Positions 1 through 12,320 of a DNA stretch of 64,000 nt are shown here, one piece after another. The position numbers and the translations under genes were made by a program. The first letter of the stretch is position 1. Every line of letters begins with the position of its first letter. Origin of the DNA: Daedaleopsis sinensis (Eukaryota > Basidiomycota > Agaricomycetes > Polyporales > Polyporaceae); assembly GCA_033807695.1 (NCBI GenBank), contig CM066310.1, forward strand, positions 2,294,001 to 2,358,000. Reading direction: 5' to 3'. A model generated the notes under the pieces. The model saw only the letters and a list, made by a program, of their open reading frames with translations. It ran no database searches and was not told where the DNA came from.

Positions 1-2685
1 TTGGAAGGCGTCCTTCGACTTCCCTCCTTCCTGGACGCGGTTTGTGCGCTGTGCAGCAGCTGCTTCGGCGTCCGGATTCGCGGTGGAGAGGGACGGCGAA
101 CTGCCCCGCATGACGCATGTGCTGCCGGCGGGTGATTCTCGAGCACTCAGTACTCAATGTACGCGCGAACGATAACCTTGCGAGATTAGCTTTGCGAACG
201 TGGGACGGATGACTCGGCGGCAGACGCGAACGCGCCCGCACATGTCTATGTCTGTTCACGTTCCAAGTGGCGACTTCCAAGGTTTCCCCGGTTGTAGCAG
301 CGCTCGAGGGGTGCCTGTGACCGACCGTCCCAGGGCCGCTGGCCATGGCCGTCGGGTATGTGCACTGTGCAGCGCGTATGCCTGCCACTGCCCTCACTCG
401 ATCGATTGGCTCTCAATACGCACCGCCGCCGGTCACCGGTGATCATCCCGATGAAATGCGTGCTTACGGTGCTTGTTTCTCCCTTGCCAGCCGCGAGCCA
501 CCTACCGCCCACCGCCAATCGCGAGCAGCCGCGATCCTGCACCAAGTACTCGGAGATTTGCGCCTCGAAATATCGGCCAGAGGCGGGATCGCCAGGAAGA
601 CTGGAGCTCCACAAGTTAGGCATCAGGCCTCAGGCCTCGACCACCCCGCCCTCAACGTTTCAACGTTCGATCTGCGTCACTAGCAGCAGCTGAGTCTTTA
701 GCTGGAACAGACTGGCTTCCGGGCCTGAGGCCCCAGGCTGCAGGTTCCATTTGGTGCTGGCAGCCTGGCATGTCCTCAGGGGGTTCGCAGAATTCATGTA
801 TCTTTGTCCAGGTCTGCACACCCGCTCGCTAGCAGTAGCTCTGGCTTGCGATCATCAATGCTATGCGTGCCAAATTCCTCCCACCTCGGACGTTAATGTT
901 CCGAGCAGTGACAAGTCGGCAACCTTCGCAGGTCCGTCCACAGTTCCAGATTTCCATCGACGGCGACGACGACACACCACCCTGAGCCTCGCTCTCGCAA
1001 GCCGGCTGTACCAAGCACGGTCCTCAAGCCTCGATGATAGTGTGTCCTACCCCTGAAGTATTAAGCTTCAACCAGCCGTCACAGTGACGGATGCATGCGC
1101 AGCGTCCCGTCACTATCTTCCCTTCCCCGAAGACAGAGTCAGGAAGGCATCCCAACATCGACCGCGGGCCTGAGAAGCGCAAAACTTTGACTGCATCTTT
1201 ACGTGACGCACGGCCGCGGGGAGCCTGTTGGTCAATGGACAGTGATCATGATCGAACGCGCACGGGCTGCCTGAGGCCTGTGTGCGCGGCTGCAAACGCA
1301 AGCTACTCACCGGCCAACGCCACAACTTCGCCGCATTCCCATGCGGGCGGTACGTACTACACGGTTTCTCAGACCGCGCTCTGGGCCTGGCGCATGCGCA
1401 CATGTACGCACGACTCCTGCGTATACGTACACGTACGTATGCAGTCGTCGACGTCTCTCAGCGATCGTTGGCGTCCGGAAGACGCGATCGGTCGCACATG
1501 GAACTTTGAACTCTGAGCTTTGAAATCGGGTTTTGAGGAGCTTGAGGGGGAGGGGAGGGAGATGAAGCGACGTGCGTCTGAAGGCGGCCTCGCCATTGGG
1601 CGTCGGGCAAATATTGGTGATTCGACTGCTACCTACCGCCGCGGACGTGACGGTCGACGTCGACGTCTGCCCTTCTCGCGTTCTTTCATTGTCTCGTTGC
1701 CCCATCGCACCTTCGTACCCTTCTCGTCCCCTTCTCCCTGCAGGCATCGAAGCGCAGATTCAACTGGATCCTGGACTCTGGACGCTGAGATCATATGTAT
1801 ATAGGGACCGGGTTCGAAGTCAGGACTCGGATGCAGTGGGCATGAACGTTACACGTAGAACCTTGACTCCATCTTTACGTGACGGGTGTATCCACGACTG
1901 GGTTTAGTTGGCCCGCCATTGGGTGCGCTGCTTTGAAGTGCAGGTACCGCGATGCCATTCAACATTCGGACTGGGAGTGGTCCTGGAGGCTGCAGTGGCC
2001 CTGCGATGTATTACAGTATGCAGCACTAATGATCGATGCCGGCGGCCCGAGTGCCTGGCCATGGGCCTCTCGAGAAGTAAGTAACTTTAAGTAACGGTCG
2101 GGATCTGGTGAAGCCCGACCGGGCATGCGTACGTGCGCGATGGCGATTCTACCTGAACAGTACCAGTGAACAGTGAACAGTGGACGCCCGAGCGCGACCA
2201 GCTGCAGCGGGGTAGCCGCAGCGAAGAAGCCGGGGAAGCCCGGGCCCCATTTGCATGCCACGGTGCAGGCTATATATGCATCGAGCATCGAGCATCTCGG
2301 AAGACGCTGGGAGTGTGTGCAAGGTTCAACCTCGCGTGTTCGTGTTCGTCGTGTTCGTGTTCTTGCCTAAGACGGTACCACGTTCGATGCATTGCGTGGC
2401 TCTGGACCCGCGCGCGACTCGGAGGAGATTCCGTAGGCTCGCGCTGGGGATACGTACGGGATAACGCCGCGCGCCGATGTGTGCGCCGAGCGGGTACGGG
2501 CAGGCGGGGAACTGGAACTGGAACTGGTGGAAAGGTGATGGATAGTGCAAGTGTGCTCGTGGTTGGTTGGAGTGGTACTACATGATGGTACAGATGCGAT
2601 TCAAGTTGCTTCATAGATCTTCCGCTACGCGTCACGCGTCAGACCGCGCCGACGTCTGCTCAAACTCTCGCTGAGGCTCAAGGGC
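1..2685. other. intergenic stretch, no gene recognised
   Basis: Short overlapping open frames occur on both strands but none has a family signature, a signal peptide or a coherent set of exons. Low-complexity patches are visible: alternating CG/TA-rich DNA near 1425-1440, GTTCGT-type repeats near 2337-2362 and GGAACT repeats near 2507-2525. I see nothing I can support as a gene. Confidence 0.6.
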
Positions 2686-3331
2686 TCAAGCTGTGGGACA
2701 ACGGTGCGCGCGTCGATGAGTGTGCTGCTCGGGCGTAGACAGGGTGACGTCGGACTCACCGTCGTCGAAGCGCCAGGTCTGGTTGGTGCCGCCCTCCCAC
2801 TTGCCCCAGAGCGTGATGGGCGTGCCCGGGGTCGCGTTCCCGTGGTCGCTCAGGTCGAGGCAGTACTTCGTGCCGGCGAGGAAGCACCTGGGACGCGTCA
2901 AAGTCAAAGTGGGAGCGTGTACACAAGCGATCAGCTATACGTCGTCCAGAGGGGGTCGAGGGGCAGGGGCCGCGCACCTGAACACGTCGGGGTTGGTGTG
3001 GTCGGGCTTGATCTCCCACTCGGTGGCGGTGCCCGAGGCGTGCACGGGCGTGCCGTTGCTCGGCTCGCCCTGGATGCTGATGTAGAGGTTCCCGACGAGG
3101 CTCTTGAGGTGGAAGTGGCCGTTGGCCTCCTCGAGGTACCACTTTGTACGGGGCGGCGCCATACGTTAGCGTTGGGCACAGGCAGCAGCAGAGAAGGGGA
3201 CATACCTTCTGGTTGTCGCCGCCGTTCGGGCTGTAGCCGGTGATGGGGGAGCCGTCGGCGCCGCCGGAGAGGTCTACGACGGTGTTCGCCTTGGCGTTGA
3301 CGATGGTGTATGTCTTGCCGCCTTGAACCAT
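2686..3331 (-). CDS. ricin B-type (beta-trefoil) lectin, single domain
   Basis: Three exons (3331-3206, 3141-2978, 2887-2686) joined by GT-AG introns give a 163-residue protein from the ATG at 3331. It starts with MVQGGKTYTIVNAK and has no signal peptide, like cytosolic mushroom lectins of this fold. The three trefoil subdomains each end in a QxW-like element: NQKWYL at about 41-46, the weaker ATEWEI in the middle, and NQTWRF near the C-terminus. The KYCLDLSDHGN segment is the usual carbohydrate-site loop of the third subdomain. Family members bind galactose or GalNAc-type sugars and are often linked to defence against grazers; neither sugar nor role can be read here. The tail after the last QxW is His/Arg-rich and may be poorly conserved. 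Confidence 0.82.
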
Positions 3332-3421
3332 GGTGAGATGCGAGATGCGAGATGGGTTAAGTTTGCAGGTGTTTGAAAGTAGAGAGGGGATTGTGAGGAT
3401 GCCCCGACAGGCAGAGACGGG

Positions 3422-3429
3422 TATATATA
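3422..3429 (-). promoter_or_regulatory. TATA box of the lectin gene
   Basis: An eight-base TATATATA sits 91 nt upstream of the lectin start codon on the minus strand. The spacing suits a fungal core promoter with a short 5' UTR. It is palindromic, so orientation comes only from the neighbouring gene. Confidence 0.45.
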
Positions 3430-5365
3430 CTGGAGGAGAGGGATGACATCATTAGGCTCGATCGATGGTGAGGATGAGGTCACGGAGCGCATTCGATGGC
3501 GGTGGACTGACCTTTGCGTCGATGTCATATAACCCGCCATCGCGATCGATGGCAGGTACGCGCGCGCAGCTTCGGGAAGACTTGCTCTGCGTAACTTTGT
3601 GCACATACTAAAACTAATGGATTGGCTTTGACTCTGAACCCTATCTATTGCTGCGATGGGTGCTAGCCAGCGACAACTCTCCTGTACTGTCACGAACGTG
3701 AGCGATGATACACCTGCTGAGGAGGAGACACGACGTGAGGAGGTACATTACCCACTGCTCCAGTCCCGCCATGCGAAGACCTCTCGAACAACGCTTACGA
3801 GCGCCACAATTCCACTCTTGAATGGTGAGATTGCCAGATCGAGCTGAGAAGGGTGACCGTGGAGAGACTTCTGCGACGCTCTAGTCCAGGCACAAGAGCG
3901 CTATCAAGTACTCGAAGCCTTCATTATGAGGGGAACTCTGCTGCCAGCATGCCTCGGCTATGCCTTGGCGTGCGCCAGGCATGCACGGTGAGTACCGTAA
4001 AAGGAGGAGCGACCTCAGTACTAGTTACTTACCCTCATTTCGAGGCGTGCATGTTTCTCATGAGGCGTGGAGAGGTAGGAGTTCTGAAGCCTGAGGCGGG
4101 GACCACGACGAGTCGGTGGAGCTCGGTCAGCGCTGTACTTGCCCAGGGTGAGTGTCACGGTATACGAGGCAGGGGTTGTCGCATCTTTCGACGGCGTAGG
4201 ATGGGAAGCTGGATATGATTATGTGTTAAGAGCCTTGAGCGTTGATGCAGATGTACGGGACGCGTGCACATCGCAGGCAATGAATGCATCGATGTCCTAG
4301 AGGTCCTGGTCATGCTGCATGCAGACGTAGGCTTAGCGTCAACAGAAACAGTACCTCGCGGTGCACTAGCGTCCCGAGCTTCACGGCGTTGGAGTACTTC
4401 ACGTCGAACATTGGTTCGGAATGAGGAGAGTCTTGATGCATGACGGCACAAACGTGCACTAGTATAACTGTGACAGCGACCATGCAAGTCAGTTGCGAGG
4501 TTTATGTGGTGGCCGCATAGAACGGACCTGTGCAGCATGAGGCCACATCGATATCCTGACAGGACGTCAGGTCGGATATGTTGTCGGACTTTGACTGCGA
4601 TCGTAATTGCGCGTCGAGCACCCGCTTATGAGTGTGGCGTACCTCCCCCACACGTGCCCTAGATTGCCCAGTGGCGCGCCGTATAGTTCCGCGAGGTGAC
4701 AGACACTAGTATCGACCATCACGGTCCTATGTTTCGGCTGCAGGATTGCACACAAGACTGAGAAAGCTCACAACATCCAGATGCAATGCGCGTCCTCGCC
4801 GGCGATTGGCGGGTTCGCGGTGAATTCTAGGAGTCGGACCCTGCAGTCGGGACGCGTATGTTATTCGCCGAGCAAGCGTGGTTAGATAACGACTCAGAGA
4901 AGATAAGTACGGTCGACGGTGCCGAGGGTGGCTAGTGATGCGGGTAAGTAGAAGCGGTCGGTGCCATCGTCCGAAGAGTTGAAGCAGTGTACGAAGAGTG
5001 CCTGAGCAACGCGAATGACGACGTTGGATAGAATAGCGGGCAGTGTAGACTAGCGTCGAGAAGAGGGCAGAGTAAGTACACTGCAATCCCGACCCTCGAC
5101 TCGGCCGTCGTCCTCGCCGGCGGGGGAGCGCCCGTGGGCGGTGCGGGACGCCCGAGACCGTTCGCACGCACGGGCCTATCCGCTTATGTCAGCGTGCCCC
5201 TCATGCTGTGTTTGGGGGAGTTTGAAACTGGGTGAAAAGCCGTCGCTGGCTATCATCGCTTCCGACAACGACGACCACGACTCCTCCTGTCTCCCTCGAC
5301 GACCCCCGCCCGCCCACCCGCCAGCTCAAGCCTCCTCACGTTCGCTTTCTTTCTGTACGACCGCC
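3430..5365. other. intergenic stretch between lectin and rho1
   Basis: Open frames here (for example around 4155-4538 on minus) show no recognisable domain or convincing exon chain. The last 200 bases, rich in CT and CCACC, look like the 5' UTR and promoter of the GTPase gene. Nothing else is supported. Confidence 0.5.
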
Positions 5366-6401
5366 ATGTCTGAAATCCGCCGGAAGCTCGTTATCGTCGG
5401 CGATGGTGCCTGCGGAAAGGTCGTATCCGTTCATCCCCGTATCGTTGCACTCGAACACTTACCCGTCATACGTCCACGAACAGACCTGTCTGTTGATCGT
5501 ATTCTCCAAGGGAACCTTCCCAGAGGTCAGTGCTCGTTCCTAGCTCCATTCTGCCTCTTCTGCGCCCTACAGACGTGGCGTTGTCGTGTGCGTTACCTGG
5601 CGCTTACCTGCCTCCTCGTCACTCCCAGGTTTATGTCCCCACCGTGTTCGAGAACTACGTTGCCGATGTGGAGGTCGACGGAAAGCACGTCGAGCTCGCC
5701 CTGTGGGATACTGCCGGCCAGGAAGACTACGATCGGCTCCGTCCCCTCAGCTACCCCGACTCCCACGTCATCCTCATCTGTTTCGCCGTAGACTCGCCCG
5801 ACTCGCTTGACAACGTACAGGAGAAGGTGCGTCGTATCGGACAGTGTCCTAGTTCCTGCGTGTACTGACCATGACGCGTTTCCGCGTCTGCAGTGGATCT
5901 CCGAAGTGATGCACTTCTGCGCTGGGCTCCCCATCATCCTCGTCGGTTGCAAGAAGGACCTCAGGCGCGACCCCAGAGTGATTGACGAGCTCCGCAAGAC
6001 CAACCAGCGGCCGGTCACCCCGGAGGAGGTACGTGCCCTGCTCCTTTCCGCCCCTCGCTCCATTTCTGCCTAGTGTCATCACCACCCTACATGCCGTTTC
6101 GGCGCGGCTCGGCGGCGCCTCTCCGCCTAAATTGGGCTTTCTCCCAGCGGGGCCCTCGCCTGCTGCCATTTCCAATATCGACCCATGTTTCGTGTCGCGC
6201 TCGACGTCGCAGTGTGGAAGCTGACTCTTGCACGTTGCTTGTTAGGGCATGTCCATAGCACAGAAGATCGGTGCCCGGCACTACCTCGAGTGCTCGGCCA
6301 AGACGGGCGAGGGTGTTCGTGAGGTGTTCCAGTATGCGACCCGCGCCGCGCTCCTGCGCCCATCCAAGGGCAGCAAGAAGAGCGGCTGCATCGTGCTCTA
6401 G
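5366..6401 (+). CDS. rho1: Rho-family small GTPase, Rho1 type
   Basis: Five exons (5366-5419, 5484-5525, 5629-5826, 5894-6028, 6246-6401) give 194 residues, the normal length for Rho1. All G motifs are present: P-loop GDGACGKT across the first intron, switch I with [12 protein letters not shown], switch [24 protein letters not shown] for guanine specificity, and [11 protein letters not shown] lysine/serine tail ends in the CAAX box CIVL, whose leucine predicts geranylgeranylation and plasma-membrane attachment. In fungi Rho1 activates beta-1,3-glucan synthase and protein kinase C and controls actin polarity. The sequence between the DxxG region and the insert helix matches Rho1/RhoA better than Cdc42 or Rac. 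Fungi carry several Rho paralogues, so the exact orthologue is an inference. Confidence 0.95.
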
Positions 6402-8639
6402 GCGCGCATTTGTCCCCTCGGGCAGCCGGGAGAGAAGAGCTCCTTGCCCGCCGTCTCGGTGAGCTGCCCAGACCGCGTGGGCGGGTGCTGTCGGGGCTTG
6501 CGTGTGCCTCATTCGCCTGCGGAGGATGGTAGACACTAGACACAACACACAACTGCCCCCGCCGGTCTGTCGGCGATGGGACGGACGTGTGTGGTCGCAC
6601 TCGCTTGTCTCGCCGCCCGCTGTGTTTCTCCTCTCTCCCCGTCGCTGTCCGTCCTGTCCGTCTGTCCGTCGGCACCCACTCACGGTTACTGTTCGTAATA
6701 CCCCCCCGTACGTTCACGACTAGTACTATCTTCGCAATGACTGTCCACATATCTCTCATCTCTTGTCGTCCTCTTGTACATCGATCTACGCCTCTCTCAT
6801 CGTCTGTCTAATGCACGCCGGAGTGAGTGAGCTGTGTGCGGTGTGTAATGTAAGAGAGCCTGAGGCTGGATTCAGGAGTTTCACCGTTTGCGACGTTCAG
6901 TATCGACGCTTGCTGCGGGCTCAGTACTAGCGGCATAAACGCGGGCATATCTGGGCATATGTTGCGTGTTTAGTCTAAGTCTAAGACAGCGAATGGACTC
7001 TCGCCACATGCTGCGACTGCGGTCTGTGACCACTAGTCTAAGTGTGAGACCCACTGACATGTTTCATGACGAGCTCGGAGCAGGGTTTCTATATGACGAG
7101 CTTGTCTGTAGATGGTGGCGAATACTAGATAAGATAAGATAAGATACAGAATAGAATGCAAACTCGGACGCCCAGTTTCTTATGGGCGCCAACCCTCTCT
7201 TCTCCCGACCTCCAAGTTCTAACCTCCGAGCTCCATCCCTCGTAGGCCAGGGTGCCCTATGCCCGAGTCTTGTCTTCTTCTGGTCTCCAAACGACGACTG
7301 CGTTCTACGAACGCTGCAACGGAAACTTGCGTCCCCGAATCGATGTATGTATGTCCTACGGCCGCTTTCCCACATCGACTTCTTCAAGTTCCCAGCCTGT
7401 ACTTATAAGTATAAGTATTTACTACTCTACTCCCAAGCGTCCTCGTACCCCCTTCAGACTCTGGAGAGGATGAAGGGGGGCGCGAAGGACGGTCTCGATA
7501 GGTGAGTTAAGCAGCATATACCTACCTACCTACATGCGCCACAGGCGGGGGCGGTCAAGCTTCAAGCTCAAGACTCGGAGCTGGCTGTTGCACAGCCTGA
7601 ACGGACGGCATATGTATGTGACAGGACCGCAAGGCCCAAGCCATGTACATATGTGCGGCTAGTGCGCTCCTCCCGACCTCCACTGCTTCTACGAGCTGGA
7701 GCTTTCCAGCTGCCCCGAGCAAATATCTTCGCGCGTCTTCTGCAGGGCGACCATCGATATGTTCCCCCGCGGCCGCCGACTCTCACACCGTCGCGCTTTT
7801 CCTGGTCTTGATCCTTGCTGTCGTGCTCAGCATCGCGCTCTGGCCCTTGTCTGCCGCCGACGCCTCCGCTGCCGCCACCGCTAGTAGTACTACGCCGTTA
7901 CCCACCACGGGCGCGGGCCTCAGTCTGTCGACCTCGAAACCGAGCTCCCGCGTTCGCCTGCGGACACACACTCTCTCACACAACCCGACCCCCGGAGTTG
8001 CTGCTCGCAACGGGCTTCTTAGGCCCGGTGGCGGGAGTCGCTCCTCGGCCTCAGTGCTCACATGCGTCCTCTACTCGAGGTCTGGGGACACGCATGCGGC
8101 ACTGTCCAGGTCTGCTGTTATCTGCGGGATATATGCGCATATACTGACGTGTTGTGTCTTGTCCGACACAAGGACGATGGCGGAGGTGACCGTGCGGTCG
8201 AGGACGCCAGGGTCGTTCGAGGAGGGCGTACGCCCCCCGTGGGCCGTCGGTGCCCTGCGCGCATTGAGGCCACCCGCATGTATCGTTCGTCCTCGCGAGG
8301 CGTTGTATCGATACGCTCCGTCATATCTAACATTGGGGCCACGTTCTCGTTCAGCAGCAGCACTCTCTAGACTCTTGATAGCGCACCACCGGCCCATTCG
8401 ACGTGGTTAACATCGCGGAGTCGGAAACCTCTTCACTGCGTGTCCCAGGCCGGTGTCCTCGCCCTTGTACTTGCCCTGAGAAGCGTGGTGAAAGCAGACA
8501 CCCATACTGGTCATGTCTGAGGCGGACACAGACGTCGTCCTAACCCTGCCGAAGGAGTTTCCATAGAGGGGCATGCTCCCCCCCTCTTCTGTCGACCCCC
8601 GTCCTCGGTCGTCGGCTTCAACCGCGGAGTCTCCGCGTC
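6402..8639. other. stretch without a supported gene
   Basis: It begins with the rho1 3' UTR. The longest frame, 7643-8410 (+), is low-complexity with one hydrophobic segment (VALFLVLILAVVLSIALW) but no start context, family match or clear splicing, so it is not called. An 11-12 bp palindromic ATATGCGCATAT lies near 8139. The last 60 bases before 8640 do not align with the SDR copies that follow. Confidence 0.4.
7128..7146. repeat. tandem GATAA repeat
   Basis: Nearly four head-to-tail copies of GATAA. GATA is the core site of fungal GATA-type zinc-finger regulators, so this could be a regulatory array, but no gene start is close by. It may be just a microsatellite. Confidence 0.4.
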
Positions 8640-9260
8640 CGCATGGTCTCCAAGGGCGACCTCGCCGGGCAGTATCCCCGACGCGTCTGCTCGTCCTCAG
8701 GGTCGACGTCACGGTGCACGCAGAGATCGTCGCCGCGTTCGCAAGGACGCGGGAACCATTCGGCCGCCTGGACGTTGTGTTCAGCAACGCCGGTTACGGG
8801 GTCCTGGGCGAGGTCGAGGGCGTCCCGGACGAGGCCGCGCGTGCGGCGTTCGAGGTCAACTTCTGGGGCTCGGTGCATGTCGCGCAGGAGGCGGTCAAGT
8901 TCTTCCGCGAGGTGAACGAGCCGGGGAGGGGCGGGCGGCTCATCCAGATGTCAAGCGGGGCAGGGATCTGCGGCTACCCATCTGTAGGCTTCTACTGTGC
9001 GGCAAAGCAGTCAGTGGGTCTTCTCTCCGTTACAAGACCAGCCTGACCGGAATCGTCGATGCAGCCATCGAGGGACTCATTGAGACTCCGGGAGGCGAGG
9101 GGTACTGACAAACCGCGTGTCAGGTCACTGAACTCGTGCCTCTCGGTGCGTTCTTTTCGAACGCCCAGTCGGTCGGGCTAGTTAGGACAACCCCGCACCC
9201 GGTGTACACCAACCCGACGCTCCCTTCGGTCGTGTATCGGGAGGGGATCCTCTTTGTCCA
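8640..9260 (+). pseudogene. short-chain dehydrogenase relic (SDR copy 1)
   Basis: This is a decayed duplicate of the SDR copy at 9568. It aligns from the SKGD segment onward. Roughly 8747-8975 is about 95% identical by eye to 9834-10062 and keeps FSNAGYG and the YCAAK part of the active site. Damage is plain: the TGxxxGxG cofactor-binding start is missing, about 40 bases were lost between two short GCGAC repeats, a further one-base loss shifts the frame near 8680, and the third coding exon is cut short by a deletion around 9090. The 3' part can be followed to about 9260. I infer a non-functional copy from a tandem duplication. Confidence 0.8.
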
Positions 9261-9469
9261 ACTCTGTTTCGGCCCTCGGGTTTGTACCCGTGGGCCGTGC
9301 CATGACGCGCTGTAGGTAGATGCTTTCCTACCCGCGTCCGCATGTTTACCTAGTCCTTGTCTCGCAGCCTCAGGTCGCCGCCTTCCCGAGTCCCGAGTCC
9401 CGAGTCCCGACTCGCATCAGCGCTCATCAGCGTCCGCGCGCCACAGTACCGCGGCTACATAGTCTTAGA

Positions 9470-9476
9470 TATATAA
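9470..9476 (+). promoter_or_regulatory. TATA box of SDR copy 2
   Basis: TATATAA lies 98 nt upstream of the ATG at 9568, similar to the spacing seen for the lectin (91 nt) and for SDR copy 3 (about 115 nt). Confidence 0.45.
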
Positions 9477-9567
9477 TCGACCCCGCGTCGTAACGCGCTC
9501 GCTTCTTGCCTCAAGTCCAACCGCGACCGAGCCGCTACAGAATACATACAAGCATACTACTTTCACT

Positions 9568-10619
9568 ATGTCTACACCAAGAGTCTGGTTCAGTGAGTGG
9601 ATAGTCGATCTGGCGAGACTTGGTCCCAAATTGAACGAGCACACAGTCACCGGGGCATCCTCGGGGTTCGGCCTCGAGATGACCAAACTCGTCCTCTCCA
9701 AGGGCGACAGGCCATCGCGACGCTCCGCAAGCCCGAAGTCCTGCACGACCTCGCCGGGCAGTACCCGCCAACGCGCCTGCTCGTCCTCAAAGTCGACGTG
9801 ACCGTGCCTGAAGAGATCGTGGCCGCGTTCGCAAGGACGCGGGAAGCATTCGGCCGCCTGGACGTTGTGTTCAGCAACGCCGGGTACGGGGTCCTGGGCG
9901 AGGTCGAGGGTGTCCCGGACGACGCCGCGCGTGCGGCGTTCGAGGTCAACTTCTGGGGCTCGGTGCATGTCGCGCAGGAGGCGGTCAAGTTCTTCCGCGA
10001 CGTGAACGAGCGAGGGAGGGGCGGGCGTCTCATCCAGATGTCGAGCGGGACGGGGCTTTTCGATTTCCCATCTCTGGGCTACTACAGCGCGGCGAAGCAT
10101 GGTCAGTGGGATTTCTTTTTCTTTTTCTGCAGGAGGGCGACCTGACGGTTATCGTCGACGCAGCTATTGAAGGCCTCATCGAGACACTGGCGATGGAGCT
10201 GGATCCCGAGTGGAACATCAAGGTGAGCGCGTATACATGCGGCGGAAAGCGAGAGGTACTGACAGACCGCGTGTCAGGTCACTCTCGCGCCTCTCGGCGC
10301 GTTCGCCACGAACGCCCAAACAGTCGGACTCGTCAGGACGGCCCCGCACCCAGCCTACACCAACCCAACGCTCCCTTCGGTCGTGCATCGGGAGGCGGTC
10401 ATTTCTAGCGGCCGGGGAGAGATGAATCCAGTCTACGACGTCAAAGGCGACGCTGCGAAGGCAGTCAAGGCTCTGTACAGGTTGAGCGAACTTCCCTCCC
10501 CGCCGCTCCGCCTGCTGCTCGGCAAGGACGTCTTGTTTCTGTATAGAGCCAAGGCCGCGGCCCTTGCGGGGGACGTGGAGGAATACGCGTCGTGGTCTGA
10601 GGGTATTGACAGAGACTGA
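9568..10619 (+). pseudogene. short-chain dehydrogenase with one-base frameshift (SDR copy 2)
   Basis: Exons 9568-9592, 9647-10101, 10164-10222 and 10278-10619 match the intact copy at 11267 in intron position and phase. The product would begin MSTPRVWFITGASSGFG, with cofactor motif TGASSGFG, FSNAGYG and active-site tyrosine and lysine in YYSAAK. One base is missing around 9708-9713: the family segment KGDR-AIATLR is interrupted because a run of three G is only two. The exons therefore sum to 881 nt, one short of a multiple of three. Everything downstream is open to the stop at 10617-10619, so the loss is recent or a sequencing error. Substrate unknown. A TATA box is in place, so the locus may still be transcribed. 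Confidence 0.78.
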
Positions 10620-11266
10620 TTCGTCGATCGCCAATAGTATCCTGAGGCAATGTACGCTTCTTTGATTATCTGTTAGCAGAGATGAGGCGGAAGGACTCTA
10701 CTCACACACCATGTGACAGGCCGATCGCAAATGAACATCGTTATGTATTGGCTTTCTGGCCGAATTTGCATGGGACGTTACGACTGCGCATCGTGGTTTG
10801 CCTTGCCGTATCGGAAATTCCTGACTCAATGGGTGACCGCCGCGTTGGTAAGTACGAATCTGTCCAGTTTCAGATGTTGATATTCGATGCAACCAAAGGA
10901 TCCCAGTCCAATCTGAATGTCATACTCCGATCGGATTCAAGCTTGGGAGCCTGAACTACGGCCGTTGAAATTCACGGTCACCGAAGGAGGGCGTGCATGC
11001 GCACATATCCTGAACGGACATCGAGAAAGAACCCTCGTCTGAGGTCACCGATAGGCGTGTTGAAAATGCCACATGAACATAGGGTTGCACCATCTTAGAC
11101 TAGGATGGCTATCTGCAGGGGAGCACCTGGAGGACAAATTCCAAACGCACATATAAGGGTCTGCGGCGAGAGTGTAGCCCAACGACTAAAGCTGACCAGC
11201 TTACTCGACAACGGCAAACACTCTCCAACGCCCTCCCTCGACTTAACACCGAGCTCACTCTCCACA
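10620..11266. other. intergenic stretch between SDR copies 2 and 3
   Basis: Presumably holds the 3' end of SDR copy 2 and the promoter of copy 3. No coding signature is seen. A small open frame at 10682-10954 (+) has no recognisable features. Confidence 0.5.
11152..11157 (+). promoter_or_regulatory. TATA-like element of SDR copy 3
   Basis: TATAAG within CATATAAGG lies about 115 nt upstream of the ATG at 11267, in the same relative place as the TATA box of the neighbouring paralogue. Confidence 0.4.
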
Positions 11267-12320
11267 ATGTCTCCATCGCGTGTCTGGCTAGGTCCGTCTC
11301 GCCGTCGGTGCGAACCGAAGCACTAACCCATGATCGCGCACGCATCCAACAGTGACCGGAGCGTCGTCAGGGTTCGGCCTCGAGTTGACTCGCTTCGCGC
11401 TCGAGAAAGGAGACCGAGTCGTTGCGACGCTCCGCACGCCCTCCGCGCTCGCCGCCTTCGCCACGCAATACTCCGCTGCGCAGCTCGCGCTCGTGCAGCT
11501 CGACGTGACCGACGCAGCGGCGGTCAAGGTTGCCTTTGCGCAAGCCAAGGCCACGTTCGGGCGCGTCGACGTCGTGTTCAACAACGCCGGGTACGTGCTC
11601 GCAGGCGAGGCGGAAGGGACGCCGGAGGCACTCGCGCGCGCGGTGTTCGAGGTCGACTTCTGGGGCGCAGCGCGCGTGTCGCAGGAGGCGATCCGCTTCT
11701 TCCGCGAGGAGAACCGGCCGCGCGGCGGGCTCTTGGTGCAGAACAGCGCGGCCGTGGGGCTCGTGGGGTTCCCCGCCCTGGGATTCTACGGTGCTGCAAA
11801 GCATGGTCAGTACGCCGGCGTGGTCCAGAATGACAGACGACTACAACTCACCGTACCACTCGCACAGCGCTGGAAGGCTTCACGGACGCCCTTTCAAAGG
11901 AGCTGGATCCTGCATGGAACATCAAGGTGAGCGCACCGCGAGGTCTCGTCCTGAGCAGATGCACTTACGCCCGACATGCAACGTCAGATAACGTCTGTCG
12001 TGCCCGGCGCGTTCAAGACTGACTTCGCCCACGCCCTCCAATTCGCACCACAGCACCCCGCCTACGCCGACCCCACATCCCTCACGTCCATCATGCGCAA
12101 GGCCCTGAGCGACAACGGCCCGAAAGAAGGCCAGCTCGAGTCAAGCGACCCCAAGAAGGGCGTACAGAAGATCTTCGAGCTCACCTTGCTTCCGAGCCCG
12201 CCAGCGCACCTTCCTCTGGGTCGAGACTCTGTCAAGTTCTGCAGGGACTACGTTGACGAGATTTCGAGGGACGTGGAGGGTTATGCACACTGGTCGGACG
12301 AGCTCGCCTACGAGGGATGA
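11267..12320 (+). CDS. short-chain dehydrogenase/reductase (SDR copy 3, intact)
   Basis: Four exons (11267-11291, 11353-11805, 11868-11926, 11988-12320) give a 289-residue classical SDR. It starts MSPSRVWLVTGASSGFG; TGASSGFG binds NAD(P), VFNNAG stabilises the sheet, and NSAAVGL with FYGAAKHALEG carries the catalytic Ser, Tyr and Lys. PGAFKTDF is the loop after strand six. The C-terminal 100 residues form the variable substrate cap. No signal peptide or membrane segment, so probably cytosolic. It is the only intact member of the local trio and is more divergent from copies 1 and 2 than they are from each other. The subgroup resembles fungal NAD(P)-dependent oxidoreductases of unknown substrate. 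Confidence 0.9.

Noticed and set aside
7643..8410. 255-codon open frame with one hydrophobic stretch
   Set aside because: Composition is low-complexity, the minus strand is also open in places, and no start context, intron or family supports it.
8573..9046. A full-length SDR starting at 8573
   Set aside because: The first 30 codons are unrelated to SDRs and the cofactor motif is missing; it is part of a relic.
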